Source: an uncultured Bacteroidota bacterium (GTDB taxonomy: Bacteria; Bacteroidota; Bacteroidia; Chitinophagales; Chitinophagaceae). Taken from it: DNA of 5,823 nt. Shown here one piece after another: positions 1-4,826 of this stretch. Under the pieces are notes generated by a model that saw only the letters and a list, made by a program, of their open reading frames with translations, did not search any database and was not told the origin of the DNA. The stretch is from positions 1 to 5,823 of the forward strand of contig CAIWHI010000667.1 of NCBI GenBank assembly GCA_903912435.1, read 5' to 3'. Positions within the stretch are counted from its first letter, which is position 1. Every line of letters starts with the position of its first letter. The position numbers and the translations under genes are program-made.

Positions 1-221
1 CATTGAACTTCAGTGAAACCCCTACCAATGCCAGGTGGAAATTCGGCAAAGTACAAACCGAAGGCCAGCAGCGAAGGATAAAGGCAATCCGTGAAGCCAA
101 AATAGCAGCCCACACCACCACCATGCCACAACGCCAGTTTATAGGTCAGTCCCCGGTACTCACCCGCCGTTGCGAAAAAATCATTGTAAAAACAGTAATG
201 CAAGCCTTCAAAGCCATTTAA
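1..221 (+). CDS. Phage virion morphogenesis protein (Mu G / Phage_tail_S-like), C-terminal part
   Basis: The gene enters from the left edge; the frame is open from base 3 with no stop, and the only early start-like codon (TTG at 3) is probably internal. About 72 residues are visible. The recognisable part is the end: a basic helical stretch, then MPQRQFIGQSPVLTRR followed by an amphipathic helix. This resembles the C-terminal R-x-F-(I/L)-G-x-S motif plus terminal helix of phage virion morphogenesis proteins, which act in tail completion and head-tail joining. It is followed 98 bases later by another plus-strand phage gene, consistent with a late structural operon. The family call rests on this short motif only; the N-terminus must be checked outside the window. 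Confidence 0.6.
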   Translation, partial: LNFSETPTNARWKFGKVQTEGQQRRIKAIREAKIAAHTTTMPQRQFIGQSPVLTRRCEKIIVKTVMQAFKAI

Positions 222-230
222 CCCATTTCG

Positions 231-268
231 ACACCCCTCTCTTTTGGAGAGGGGGCGGGGGTGAGGCC
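231..268. repeat. REP-like interspersed palindrome (CCCCTCTC...GAGAGGGG type)
   Basis: An 8-bp perfect stem (234-241 with 247-254) and a 5-base loop are followed by a G-rich tail, GCGGGGGTGAGGCC. Elements of this form are scattered between genes in many Bacteroidota genomes. Here it lies between two phage late genes. It could also slow transcription or protect the mRNA 3' end, but no T-tract follows directly, so a normal intrinsic terminator is not supported. Confidence 0.55.
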
Positions 269-280
269 ACTTACAAAGGA

Positions 281-312
281 CTTTTTAACTTTTGAATTTT
301 AACTTTTAACTT
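281..312 (+). repeat. T-rich leader repeat (TTTTGAATTTTAACTTTTAAC), copy 1
   Basis: Tandem, slightly varied units of CTTTTAA/CTTTTGAATTTTAA fill the space just before the ATG at 320. The same T-rich unit recurs, read on the plus strand, at 2479-2497, 3800-3834, 4310-4322 and 5692-5720. In this copy it lies upstream of a plus-strand gene, so the mRNA leader is T-rich; at the other sites the neighbouring gene is on the minus strand and its leader is A-rich. Confidence 0.5.
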
Positions 313-319
313 AAAAAAA

Positions 320-850
320 ATGAACAGCCAATTCGCAAACCTATTTCTGCTACTTCAGGCACGTATAGCCACAGTCACTCAAATAAAACACATAGACCAG
401 GATTTCGGCCAGATGGAAGACCACAACGGCAACAATCGCCCTCCGGTATCATGGCCATGCTGCCTCATAGATATCAACAGCACTACATTCACCGATTACA
501 GCCAAAATGCACAATCAGCAATTGCCAAAGTAGTACTGCGCTTAGGCTTTCCTCCCTACAGCTCCAGTGCCAGTGCAACCCCTACCGAATACAAAGAAAA
601 AGCAATCGCATACTACGACATAGAATTCCTGTTACATCAGGCACTCCAGGGATGGAGCCCCGATGGAGATACAGGCGATACATTCGGCCATATGAACCGA
701 ATATCCGCAGCCTCCGAAAACCGTGAAGACTTCCTCCGTGTCCGGGCAATCACCTACGACATAGCATTCGAAGACTTCAGCACCAAAACCCAAATCACAC
801 TAACCCCCTACACCCTCAATCTCACCGATGAAATAGACTACAATATATAA
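320..850 (+). CDS. Phage structural protein, probable tail terminator / neck component
   Basis: A 176-residue soluble protein without signal peptide or membrane segment. It starts with ATG after TTAAAAAAA, the A-rich context usual in Bacteroidota. It begins with a helix (residues 1-18, NSQFANLFLLLQARI), then RPPVSWPCCLIDI, a beta-rich core (AIAKVVLRLGF), a middle helix (FLLHQALQGW) and a late strand (REDFLRVRAITYDIAFEDF). This order and the size fit the tail-terminator/gp37-like proteins that follow virion morphogenesis genes in Mu-like phages; this is inference from layout and fold pattern, not from a diagnostic motif. It follows the virion morphogenesis gene after 98 bases and is the last gene of the plus-strand operon, ending 20 bases before a strong terminator. 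Out-of-frame open stretches within it have no support as genes. Confidence 0.6.
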   Translation: MNSQFANLFLLLQARIATVTQIKHIDQDFGQMEDHNGNNRPPVSWPCCLIDINSTTFTDYSQNAQSAIAKVVLRLGFPPYSSSASATPTEYKEKAIAYYDIEFLLHQALQGWSPDGDTGDTFGHMNRISAASENREDFLRVRAITYDIAFEDFSTKTQITLTPYTLNLTDEIDYNI

Positions 851-870
851 CGCCCAAGCGTTACAGTATA

Positions 871-908
871 CAACTAAAAAAGCCCTCACACCAGGGCTTT
901 TTTAGTTG
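871..908. terminator. Bidirectional intrinsic terminator
   Basis: A perfect 16-bp inverted repeat (871-886 with 893-908) with a 6-base loop, CACACC. The stem holds AGCCCT/AGGGCT next to A6 on one side and T6 on the other, so RNA from either strand gives a GC-rich hairpin followed by U residues. It sits between convergent genes: the plus-strand late gene ending at 850 and the minus-strand gene ending at 913. A smaller 6-bp hairpin (848-853 with 858-863) overlaps the stop codon of the late gene just before it. Confidence 0.9.
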
Positions 909-912
909 AAAG

Positions 913-1350
913 TCAAGGCTTAAAAACCTCTCGTCCCCTATATTTCGCTTTATCAGTCCCCACGCAGTCAGTATAAAAAGACAATTCATAATCCATCCCA
1001 TCCACCGGCATTTTGCCACTATACAGAGCCACAGTATGAGTATACATATAATTGCGTTCATCTTTACTCAAAATCCGCTTAGTGTAAGTAATATCATAAA
1101 TGTCACGGGCCTTCTTAGAATCATAAATGCAAATCACAAATTGATCATTACCAATCTTCTTTTCAGCATCCGCAACAATATATCTACAGTAAGCCTTATA
1201 ATCATCCTTAGCCGGGTTAATTTCCCTCACAATCGCCGAATACCAACCACTTTTATCAGCCCTTTTTATAAGCTGGTAATCAATCTTCTTTTGTTGCCCA
1301 TAACACAATCCAGTCACCATGCACAACACTAACACCAATACGTTTTTCAT
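913..1350 (-). CDS. Secreted hypothetical protein of a moron-like cassette
   Basis: 145 residues from the ATG at 1350. An in-frame ATG seven codons upstream is less likely, because the chosen start gives a clean signal peptide: MKN, a hydrophobic core (VLVLVLCMVTGL), then CYG-QQ with probable signal peptidase I cleavage. There is no good lipobox. The mature part is about 125 residues, hydrophilic and mixed alpha/beta, with three cysteines (AYCRYI, FVICIYD, TDCVGTD) and the segment GNDQFVICIYDSKKARDIYD. I do not recognise the family. It is 23 bases downstream of the 56-aa Cys-rich secreted peptide and ends at the shared terminator, so the two are probably cotranscribed. Export to the periplasm or outside suggests a host-benefit (lysogenic conversion) gene rather than a phage structural one. 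Confidence 0.75.
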   Translation of the reverse strand: MKNVLVLVLCMVTGLCYGQQKKIDYQLIKRADKSGWYSAIVREINPAKDDYKAYCRYIVADAEKKIGNDQFVICIYDSKKARDIYDITYTKRILSKDERNYMYTHTVALYSGKMPVDGMDYELSFYTDCVGTDKAKYRGREVFKP

Positions 1351-1373
1351 AAAATCAAATTTAAAACACAAAA

Positions 1374-1544
1374 CTATTTCTTTTTACCCTTATGGCATAC
1401 ACTACAAGTGCCAGCATGTTGAGAGCAATGCTTACAATATCTGCAATTCTTACAAGCGGTGCAATGTTTACCGCCACTACATTTACCGGCATAGTTAATC
1501 CCGGGAATAGCCAGGAGTACAACAACCAATATTAGCTTTTTCAT
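1374..1544 (-). CDS. Small secreted cysteine-ladder peptide
   Basis: 56 residues. MKK, a hydrophobic core (LILVVVLLAI) and PGINYAG form a signal peptide, probably cut near YA-GK at 19-20. The mature part of about 37 residues has eight cysteines at 22, 28, 31, 34, 37, 40, 47 and 50; five of them (28-40) are spaced exactly three apart, C-x2-C-x2-C-x2-C-x2-C. Histidines at 27, 39, 43 and 51 and many lysines surround them, and the end is KGKKK. Such a pattern suggests metal binding or dense disulfide bonding after export; no function can be assigned. It has a signal peptide, an ATG in A/T-rich context and a TAG stop. It is the first gene of the two-gene minus-strand cassette, with a candidate promoter 16 bases before its ATG. 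Confidence 0.75.
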   Translation of the reverse strand: MKKLILVVVLLAIPGINYAGKCSGGKHCTACKNCRYCKHCSQHAGTCSVCHKGKKK

Positions 1545-1559
1545 AGTCAATAATATCTA

Positions 1560-1567
1560 CAAAGGTA
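1560..1567 (-). promoter_or_regulatory. Candidate Bacteroidota -7 promoter box (TACCTTTG)
   Basis: On the minus strand TACCTTTG matches the TAnnTTTG -7 consensus of Bacteroidota primary sigma factor promoters. Transcription would start a few bases before the ATG at 1544 of the Cys-rich peptide, giving a very short leader. I see no convincing TTTG-type -33 box at the usual distance, which lowers confidence. Together with the terminators on either side it would make the secreted cassette an independent transcription unit. Confidence 0.4.
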
Positions 1568-1631
1568 ACCAGTATTGTAATTCCTTCATACGTGAAAAGT
1601 ACCCTTGCCACTACATGAAAAATACCCCCAT

Positions 1632-1655
1632 AAAAAAAGCCCCCGTCTGGAGGCT
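1632..1655 (-). terminator. Intrinsic terminator of the long minus-strand operon
   Basis: On the minus strand AGCCTCC-AGAC-GGGGGCT forms a 7-bp stem (one G-T pair) with a 4-base loop, followed by a run of seven T. It lies 25 bases after the stop of the 113-aa HTH gene and separates the early operon from the promoter of the secreted cassette. Confidence 0.75.
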
Positions 1656-1680
1656 CAATAAAATGTCACGCTTCACAGTA

Positions 1681-2022
1681 CTACCACTTCCATCGCTCAT
1701 ACCTCTTCTTCAGCATCTTAACCATTTCATCATTCCCCGCAGCCTTCCATTCATTACTAATCTTCCGCAGCTCCACATAACTAGCCTCAATAATCTGCCC
1801 TATCGTACTCTCAGCCAGATAAAACTCCCCTGAAATCTGCTTTATAATCCAGTTATAATCCAGTTTAGTATCCATTTTATACCAGCAAAGCGTATACAAT
1901 ATTTGAGTATTCCGGGCATCAATAAGCTCAGCACTACGCCCCCTGGAGTCAGATGATACCAAAGTATCATCTGACTCCCCAAACAAACTATTAGCAATTC
2001 TTGAACCCCTTACACTGCTCAT
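1681..2022 (-). CDS. Small helix-turn-helix phage protein, positional counterpart of Mor
   Basis: 113 residues. Residues 1-33 are polar and probably disordered; 34-85 hold the conserved-looking part: an R/Y/W-rich helix (ELIDARNTQILYTLCWYKM), then LDYNWIIKQISGEFYLAESTIGQII, which reads as a helix-turn-helix with STIGQII as recognition helix; the end is a basic helix (KMLKKRYERWKW). An alternative ATG at residue 50 (1875) would cut off the first helix of this conserved region, so the long form is preferred. The protein is the last gene of the operon, 33 bases after the GemA-like gene, the place that the late/middle activator Mor holds after gemA in Mu. A regulatory role in switching to late transcription is inferred from this; plain sequence similarity to Mor is not obvious. 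Codons 15-26 form a perfect hairpin (1945-1978). Confidence 0.65.
   Translation of the reverse strand: MSSVRGSRIANSLFGESDDTLVSSDSRGRSAELIDARNTQILYTLCWYKMDTKLDYNWIIKQISGEFYLAESTIGQIIEASYVELRKISNEWKAAGNDEMVKMLKKRYERWKW
1945..1978. repeat. Perfect 15-bp inverted repeat inside the HTH gene
   Basis: 1945-1959 and 1964-1978 are exact reverse complements, separated by CAAA (TTTG on the coding strand). The hairpin spans codons 15-26 of the 113-aa protein, 44 to 77 bases after its ATG, encoding the polar stretch ESDDTLVSSDS. No T-tract follows on either strand, so it is not a terminator. It could be an operator for a dimeric protein or an RNA structure affecting translation of the HTH gene. Confidence 0.8.
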
Positions 2023-2055
2023 ATCGGCTTATTACTTTTGACTAACTACTATCTA

Positions 2056-2469
2056 CTAAATCTCCACCACCAACTTATCCATCACAATTTCAAACTGACT
2101 CACCAGCTGTGGCAGTTCCTTATAAGTGTAATTATTAAACGACTTCTTGATACAACCGTACTTCTTACACCACTCATCCAGCCACACCACCACCGCCTTC
2201 TTTTGGGCAGCATTCGCCCGGCTGCTAAGTCCAGCCCGTTTATAAGCAAGGGCAATAAGTTTGCGCCGCATCAGCTCAGCACTTTTTTCATTTGGGTCAT
2301 TCTTTTTCAGGTCAATGATCATGGAGGTAGCCTCAGCAAAGGTCATATCACTCACATGCTCAGTCCGCATCCCCGTAAAACCCCTCACCATCATTTTAGC
2401 AGTCTCCTTTTCCATCTTGCCATGGAAAGTCTTAATAATCCGTATCTGCCCTGTAGTAATCGTACTCAT
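2056..2469 (-). CDS. GemA/Gp16-like phage regulatory protein
   Basis: 137 residues, mostly alpha-helical. The N-terminal helix ITTGQIRIIKTFHGKM (4-19) is followed by ETAKMMVRGFTGMRTEHVSDMTFAEATSMI (22-51): a short helix, a G-x-R-T turn and a second helix opening with the D-M-T-F-x-E-A pattern. The C-terminus (90-137) has a KAVVVWLDEWCKKYG helix and a final YKELPQLVSQFEIVM helix. This layout matches the GemA (Mu Gp16, DUF1018-type) family as found in transposable phages of Bacteroidota, where a C-terminal 'F-K-K-x-L/F-N...EL...' region follows. In Mu, GemA influences host gene expression and DNA topology; the role here is unproven. It lies 33 bases before the HTH gene, the same order as gemA-mor in Mu. 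The start at 2469 is preceded by an A-rich leader containing the repeat described at 2479-2497. Confidence 0.65.
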   Translation of the reverse strand: MSTITTGQIRIIKTFHGKMEKETAKMMVRGFTGMRTEHVSDMTFAEATSMIIDLKKNDPNEKSAELMRRKLIALAYKRAGLSSRANAAQKKAVVVWLDEWCKKYGCIKKSFNNYTYKELPQLVSQFEIVMDKLVVEI

Positions 2470-2478
2470 AACCCAGTG

Positions 2479-2497
2479 TTTTAACTTTTAACTTTTA
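2479..2497 (+). repeat. T-rich leader repeat, copy at the GemA-like start
   Basis: TTTTAACTTTTAACTTTTA on the plus strand, between the start of the GemA-like gene (2469) and the stop of the gene upstream (2500). In the minus-strand mRNA it reads as an A-rich leader about 9 bases before the ATG. Confidence 0.45.
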
Positions 2498-2499
2498 CA

Positions 2500-2958
2500 T
2501 TATAACTTGTCATAATTATTATTCCAGCACTTTTTCTTCAGGTAAGTTTCAGGGTTCATTTTACTGATCCATCCAAGCCTTGCAAGATATCTATCATACT
2601 CATCCACACCTATCGTAGCCAGGTTACGATCTTTTACACTTAGTTTTTTCCATAAAGCTTCACACCTATCCCTGTTATTCTTCAGGCCATACTTATTCCA
2701 GAAATCATCAAACGTCACTTCAAATTCCGCATACACAAATTTCAAATTACCACCAAAAGCCGCTTCAAAACCCGGAGCAAGTCTTACCGGCACTACCTTC
2801 ACCAAATAAGCTTTTTGAACATCATTCAACACAGCACCCCTCATATCCACAAATTCTAGTGGAGGGTAAGTATTATCCCCCATTCCTGGCTCCCCATAAA
2901 CAAGTTCAAAAGACCCCAAAAATTTATCCGCATTACTACTCACTATTACCTTTTGCAT
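2500..2958 (-). CDS. Phage protein with replication-protein-like C-terminal helical domain
   Basis: 152 residues, no signal or membrane segment. Residues 1-78 are a beta-rich, unrecognised part (YPPLEFVDMRGAVLNDVQKA, then VVPVRLAPGFEAAFGG). From about 82 the sequence is VTFDDFWNKYGLK...RCEALWKKLSVKDRNLA...YDRYLARLGW...MNPETYLKKKCW, the F-x-x-F-W-x-x-Y / W-x-K-L-S-x-x-x-R / P-x-x-Y-L-x-x-x-x-W pattern often seen at the C-terminus of phage replication-associated proteins, where it is a small helical module. That motif is visible; function is inference. The gene starts two bases after the stop of the 117-aa gene, indicating translational coupling in the operon, and is followed 30 bases later by the GemA-like gene. 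Confidence 0.6.
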   Translation of the reverse strand: MQKVIVSSNADKFLGSFELVYGEPGMGDNTYPPLEFVDMRGAVLNDVQKAYLVKVVPVRLAPGFEAAFGGNLKFVYAEFEVTFDDFWNKYGLKNNRDRCEALWKKLSVKDRNLATIGVDEYDRYLARLGWISKMNPETYLKKKCWNNNYDKL

Positions 2959-2960
2959 AA

Positions 2961-3314
2961 TTAAAATAAGCTTGTTTGTACTAAGGTTACATCCTGAATT
3001 CTAATACCCTTAAAAGGGTTCATACTAGCCAGCACCTCTTCAGTTTCCACATGGTGCATATAAAGCCGGTGTTTACAATCGGCGATATCAACCTCAAGCG
3101 TCTCCATCACCTTCACGATATCATGGTACCTACCCATCAGCTCCACCTCATTCATCCCCCTGCTTACCTGGTACCACCTTTGTTGCCTGAATTTACTTAT
3201 AATGGTATGCTCCAGTGTCAATTGCTCCAGCTCACGCTTCCATGCCTCATTCTGCCAAAACATCCTTTTCACCTGCTCCTTAGGCAATCTCCATCCCGTC
3301 AGATGATCAGTCAT
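2961..3314 (-). CDS. Hypothetical helical phage protein
   Basis: 117 residues, rich in charged residues and almost wholly helical: KEQVKRMFWQNEAWKRELEQLTLEHTIISKFRQQRW (12-47) and EVELMGRYHDIVKVMETLEVDIADCKHRLYMHHVETEEVL (56-95) look like two long helices that could pair as a coiled coil. The end (MNPFKGIRIQDVTLVQTSLF) may form a small strand. No catalytic motif or known family is recognised. It starts three bases after the stop of the ASCH C-terminal reading frame and ends two bases before the 152-aa gene, so it is firmly in the operon. Confidence 0.6.
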   Translation of the reverse strand: MTDHLTGWRLPKEQVKRMFWQNEAWKRELEQLTLEHTIISKFRQQRWYQVSRGMNEVELMGRYHDIVKVMETLEVDIADCKHRLYMHHVETEEVLASMNPFKGIRIQDVTLVQTSLF

Positions 3315-3317
3315 ACC

Positions 3318-3485
3318 CTAATATTTATAGTCTCCCCAAATGATGTGATTCCCCAAAAAAGGCAAAGAATGAGTACTTTCCCAAAAACTGATCATCAGGT
3401 CAAAAGCCCCTTCAGTCTTACTTTGATCATCCGCATGCCTAAACCCATCCTTCCATGCAAGCATATCAGCCTCTTGATCAGTTAA
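3318..3485 (-). pseudogene. C-terminal part of the ASCH/PUA-like protein, out of frame with its N-terminal part
   Basis: In the frame -1 to the preceding gene, 55 codons read LTDQEADMLAWKDGF...AFDLMISFWESTHSLPFLGNHIIWGDY before a stop at 3318-3320. The A-W-K-D-G-F ... F-W-x-x-T-H-x-L-P-F-x-G-x-x-I-x-W pattern is what normally ends phage ASCH-like proteins, after a short linker. Adding one T in the sense-strand run TATTAAC (giving TATTTAAC) at about 3484-3485 would remove the TAA stop and join both parts into one protein of about 157 residues. It may be a real indel, a sequencing error or, less likely, programmed slippage; the site is not a canonical slippery heptamer. It could also be translated alone from the ATG at 3464, which has AAGAGG five bases upstream, giving a 48-residue peptide. 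Confidence 0.6.
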
Positions 3486-3790
3486 TATTCTATGGTACAG
3501 CCAGCCACGCTATACTTGCCATTAATGATAGCCTCCCTTTTTGTAGGGTCAATCCAGTTGGTATCAAATACCATAATCCGCTTGTCAGCACTTATCAATA
3601 GCACTTTCACTGTATTTATTGTCGGACTATCCTTACAGAGTTTGGTACAGAACTTAGTTCTCATACCATAATACAAGTGAGCCAATTGCCCCACCTCAAC
3701 AGGATGTTTTCTAAAAGCCCTTATAGTTCCAGGCTTAGTCCCATTTTTTACATTTTCTACAAATTGCCACTTAAATGAATATGCAGGCAT
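3482..3790 (-). CDS. ASCH/PUA-like domain protein, N-terminal part (gene apparently frameshifted)
   Basis: 102 residues. AYSFKWQFVENVKNGTKPGTIRAFRKHPVEVGQLAHLYYGMRTKFCTKL shows the marks of a phage ASCH-like fold: an early strand, G-T-K-x-x-T-I-R (17-24), the V-G-x-x-x-x-L-Y-x-G-M-R-T strand (33-45) and two cysteines at 48 and 52. ASCH domains are RNA- or nucleotide-binding PUA relatives, some with amidohydrolase or RNase activity; the phage role is unknown. Family members of this type are usually near 150 residues, but this frame stops at residue 102 after GCTIEY, and the missing C-terminal part continues in the -1 frame (3318-3485). The product as it stands probably lacks part of its fold. 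It starts after the 39-aa gene, with an A-rich leader of the repeat type. Confidence 0.65.
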   Translation of the reverse strand: MPAYSFKWQFVENVKNGTKPGTIRAFRKHPVEVGQLAHLYYGMRTKFCTKLCKDSPTINTVKVLLISADKRIMVFDTNWIDPTKREAIINGKYSVAGCTIEY

Positions 3791-3799
3791 AACGATGTT

Positions 3800-3834
3800 T
3801 TTTTGAATTTTTACTTTTGAATTTTTACTTTTTA
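3800..3834 (+). repeat. T-rich leader repeat, two-unit copy
   Basis: On the plus strand two near-identical units of TTTTGAATTTTTAC stand in tandem, ending in TTTTTAA. It lies just upstream of the ASCH-like start at 3790 and touches the stop of the 39-aa gene. In the minus-strand mRNA it is A-rich and may favour ribosome loading. The unit contains TACTTTTG (3812-3819), which by chance or design equals the TAnnTTTG promoter box on the plus strand. Confidence 0.5.
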
Positions 3835-3951
3835 AAGATCATCCCATCCGCATATCACACACCAACTTACCCCACACCCGTTTTTAATCACACATTCACC
3901 GGTACATTCGCCTGGCTTAATAGCTACTTCCTCAATTATCTTGTCTTCCAT
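3832..3951 (-). CDS. Small cysteine-rich phage peptide
   Basis: 39 residues, starting at the ATG at 3951. An acidic N-terminus (MEDKIIEEVAIKPGE) is followed by a Cys-rich part with cysteines at 16, 20, 26, 31 and 34 (C-x3-C-x5-C-x4-C-x2-C) and tryptophans at 30 and 36; it ends GWDDL. There is no signal peptide, so a cytoplasmic zinc knuckle is more likely than disulfide bonds. It starts 13 bases after the stop of the HNH gene and fits the operon spacing. Family and role are unknown; with so short a length, chance cannot be ruled out, but the clean spacing and amino-acid pattern argue for a real gene. Confidence 0.5.
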   Translation of the reverse strand: MEDKIIEEVAIKPGECTGECVIKNGCGVSWCVICGWDDL

Positions 3952-3964
3952 TTAGTTTATTCTA

Positions 3965-4303
3965 TTAATCAAATAACCTTTGCAATCTCATTTTCTTTTC
4001 CCTTGTCTTCCGGGCATTTTCCATATGATGTGGCAAATCATATGCTAAGTGACACTTTTGGCACCAGGCAGCAAGCCGTTCCAGTGAAACCTCATTATTT
4101 TCCTTGTCATGATCCATATGGGCAATGGTTAATACAATTCTTCTCCCGTTACGTAGTGAATGATTTAGCACCTCACACTTTTCACATTTTGCCTCAATCA
4201 CTATCACCCCATTGCTATCCCTTAGCTCCCCAGCCCGCTTCAAAACCGCAGGTCTGATTTCAGTAAACCAGTTATCTGGATAATGTGAATAATCTATAGG
4301 CAT
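3965..4303 (-). CDS. HNH endonuclease, small phage type
   Basis: 112 residues. It opens with YPDNWFTEIRPAVLKRAG, typical of this phage family. A treble-clef zinc site is formed by C40-x2-C43 and C81-x2-C84, and the nuclease core lies between them: TIAHMDHDKENNEVSLERLAAWCQKCHLAYD, with H62, D64 and H65 as likely catalytic/metal residues and H85 in the C-terminal helix. The end is basic (NARKTREKKMRLQ), fit for DNA contact. All key residues appear present, so it is probably active as a nicking or double-strand DNA endonuclease. It is the second HNH protein in this operon; in phages such enzymes assist packaging, recombination or replication, and nothing here decides between these. Confidence 0.85.
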   Translation of the reverse strand: MPIDYSHYPDNWFTEIRPAVLKRAGELRDSNGVIVIEAKCEKCEVLNHSLRNGRRIVLTIAHMDHDKENNEVSLERLAAWCQKCHLAYDLPHHMENARKTREKKMRLQRLFD

Positions 4304-4314
4304 CTGATAAATTT

Positions 4315-4377
4315 TTACTTTTCAGTCTGTATTTCATCACTGAGCAATTCGCATTGTTTTATAAACTCATTTTGCAT
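4315..4377 (-). CDS. Possible 20-residue peptide
   Basis: In the 109-base gap between the 137-aa gene and the HNH gene, an ATG at 4377 opens a 20-codon frame (MQNEFIKQC...QTEK) ending at 4315. The composition is plausible for a helical peptide and it stays in operon order, but there is no homologue known to me. The frame is also open for 14 codons upstream of the ATG, without a usable start. Listed as a weak candidate only. Confidence 0.2.
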   Translation of the reverse strand: MQNEFIKQCELLSDEIQTEK

Positions 4378-4412
4378 TTCAGCACCTGTAAGCGCAAGGC
4401 ATATTATTCTAC

Positions 4413-4826
4413 CTAAAATTTATTCTGCATATTAACCGCCTCCATTTGCAACCTCGTTAAGTTCAAAATGCTATTCACATTCTTATTAATTTCCTTAGCC
4501 TGGGCAATATATCCTGGATCATTTTTCACCTTCGTAATATTATCCATCAGCAAATCCTTCAGGGTATCAACCATATTATTAGTATTATTCACTACCACCT
4601 CCATCTGGTCAGACTTTGCAATCACTGTGGCAGGTGTAAATTCCTTTAGTAGTGTAGGCACTGCATCATAGGTACGGTCAAAATGGTTATCCCTTTCATC
4701 TGTATGGATATATACCCTGCCTTTATCATCATTACAGATATATCCGGTAATGGTGATAACCTTCATGCCATATTTTACTGGCATATTAATCAGGCTTTGA
4801 AGCCGTTTGTGTAGATGTTCGTTCAT
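4413..4826 (-). CDS. Hypothetical phage protein with small beta domain and helical tail
   Basis: 137 residues. Residues 1-45 look like a small beta domain (LINMPVKYGMKVITITGYICNDDKGRVYIHTDE); the rest is helical, with FTPATVIAKSDQMEVVVNNTNNMVDTLKDLLMDNITKV and a last helix EINKNVNSILNLTRLQMEAVNMQNKF. No catalytic residues or family are recognised. The chosen ATG at 4826 overlaps the end of the HNH gene by 41 bases; an ATG at 4784 would place the start within the stop region of that gene and remove 14 residues. The helical segment before the strand (HLHKRLQSLI) makes the longer form reasonable, but either is possible. Confidence 0.6.
   Translation of the reverse strand: MNEHLHKRLQSLINMPVKYGMKVITITGYICNDDKGRVYIHTDERDNHFDRTYDAVPTLLKEFTPATVIAKSDQMEVVVNNTNNMVDTLKDLLMDNITKVKNDPGYIAQAKEINKNVNSILNLTRLQMEAVNMQNKF

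Noticed and set aside
451..726. Open frame of 91 codons on the plus strand within the 176-aa gene
   Set aside because: It is out of frame with a well-supported phage gene, and its product (rich in Q, R and S) has no sensible fold.
848..863. 6-bp hairpin TAACGC/GCGTTA as a separate terminator
   Set aside because: Short stem with no T-tract; the strong terminator eight bases downstream explains the end of the operon.
1356..1363. TAAATTTG on the minus strand as a promoter for the 145-aa secreted gene
   Set aside because: It matches TAnnTTTG but lies only five bases before the ATG, so transcription would start at or inside the start codon; A/T-rich spacer is the simpler reading.
857..1681. Possible direct repeats flanking the moron cassette (around ACAGTA at 863 and 1674)
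   Set aside because: Only six bases match clearly; this is expected by chance and gives no target-site duplication.
2038..2484. Long plus-strand open frame opposite the GemA-like gene
   Set aside because: Antisense shadow with His/Leu/Pro-rich, low-complexity translation; the minus-strand product has clear family-like motifs.
3304..3480. Four TGATCA palindromes within 177 bases (3304, 3389, 3424, 3475)
   Set aside because: Most lie over Asp-Gln and Leu-Met-Ile codons of real reading frames, and three more occur elsewhere in the window; spacing is irregular, so no regulatory array is supported.
3817..4257. 146-codon plus-strand frame opposite the HNH gene
   Set aside because: Its translation is Phe/His/Pro/Ser-rich, and the minus strand encodes an intact HNH domain there.
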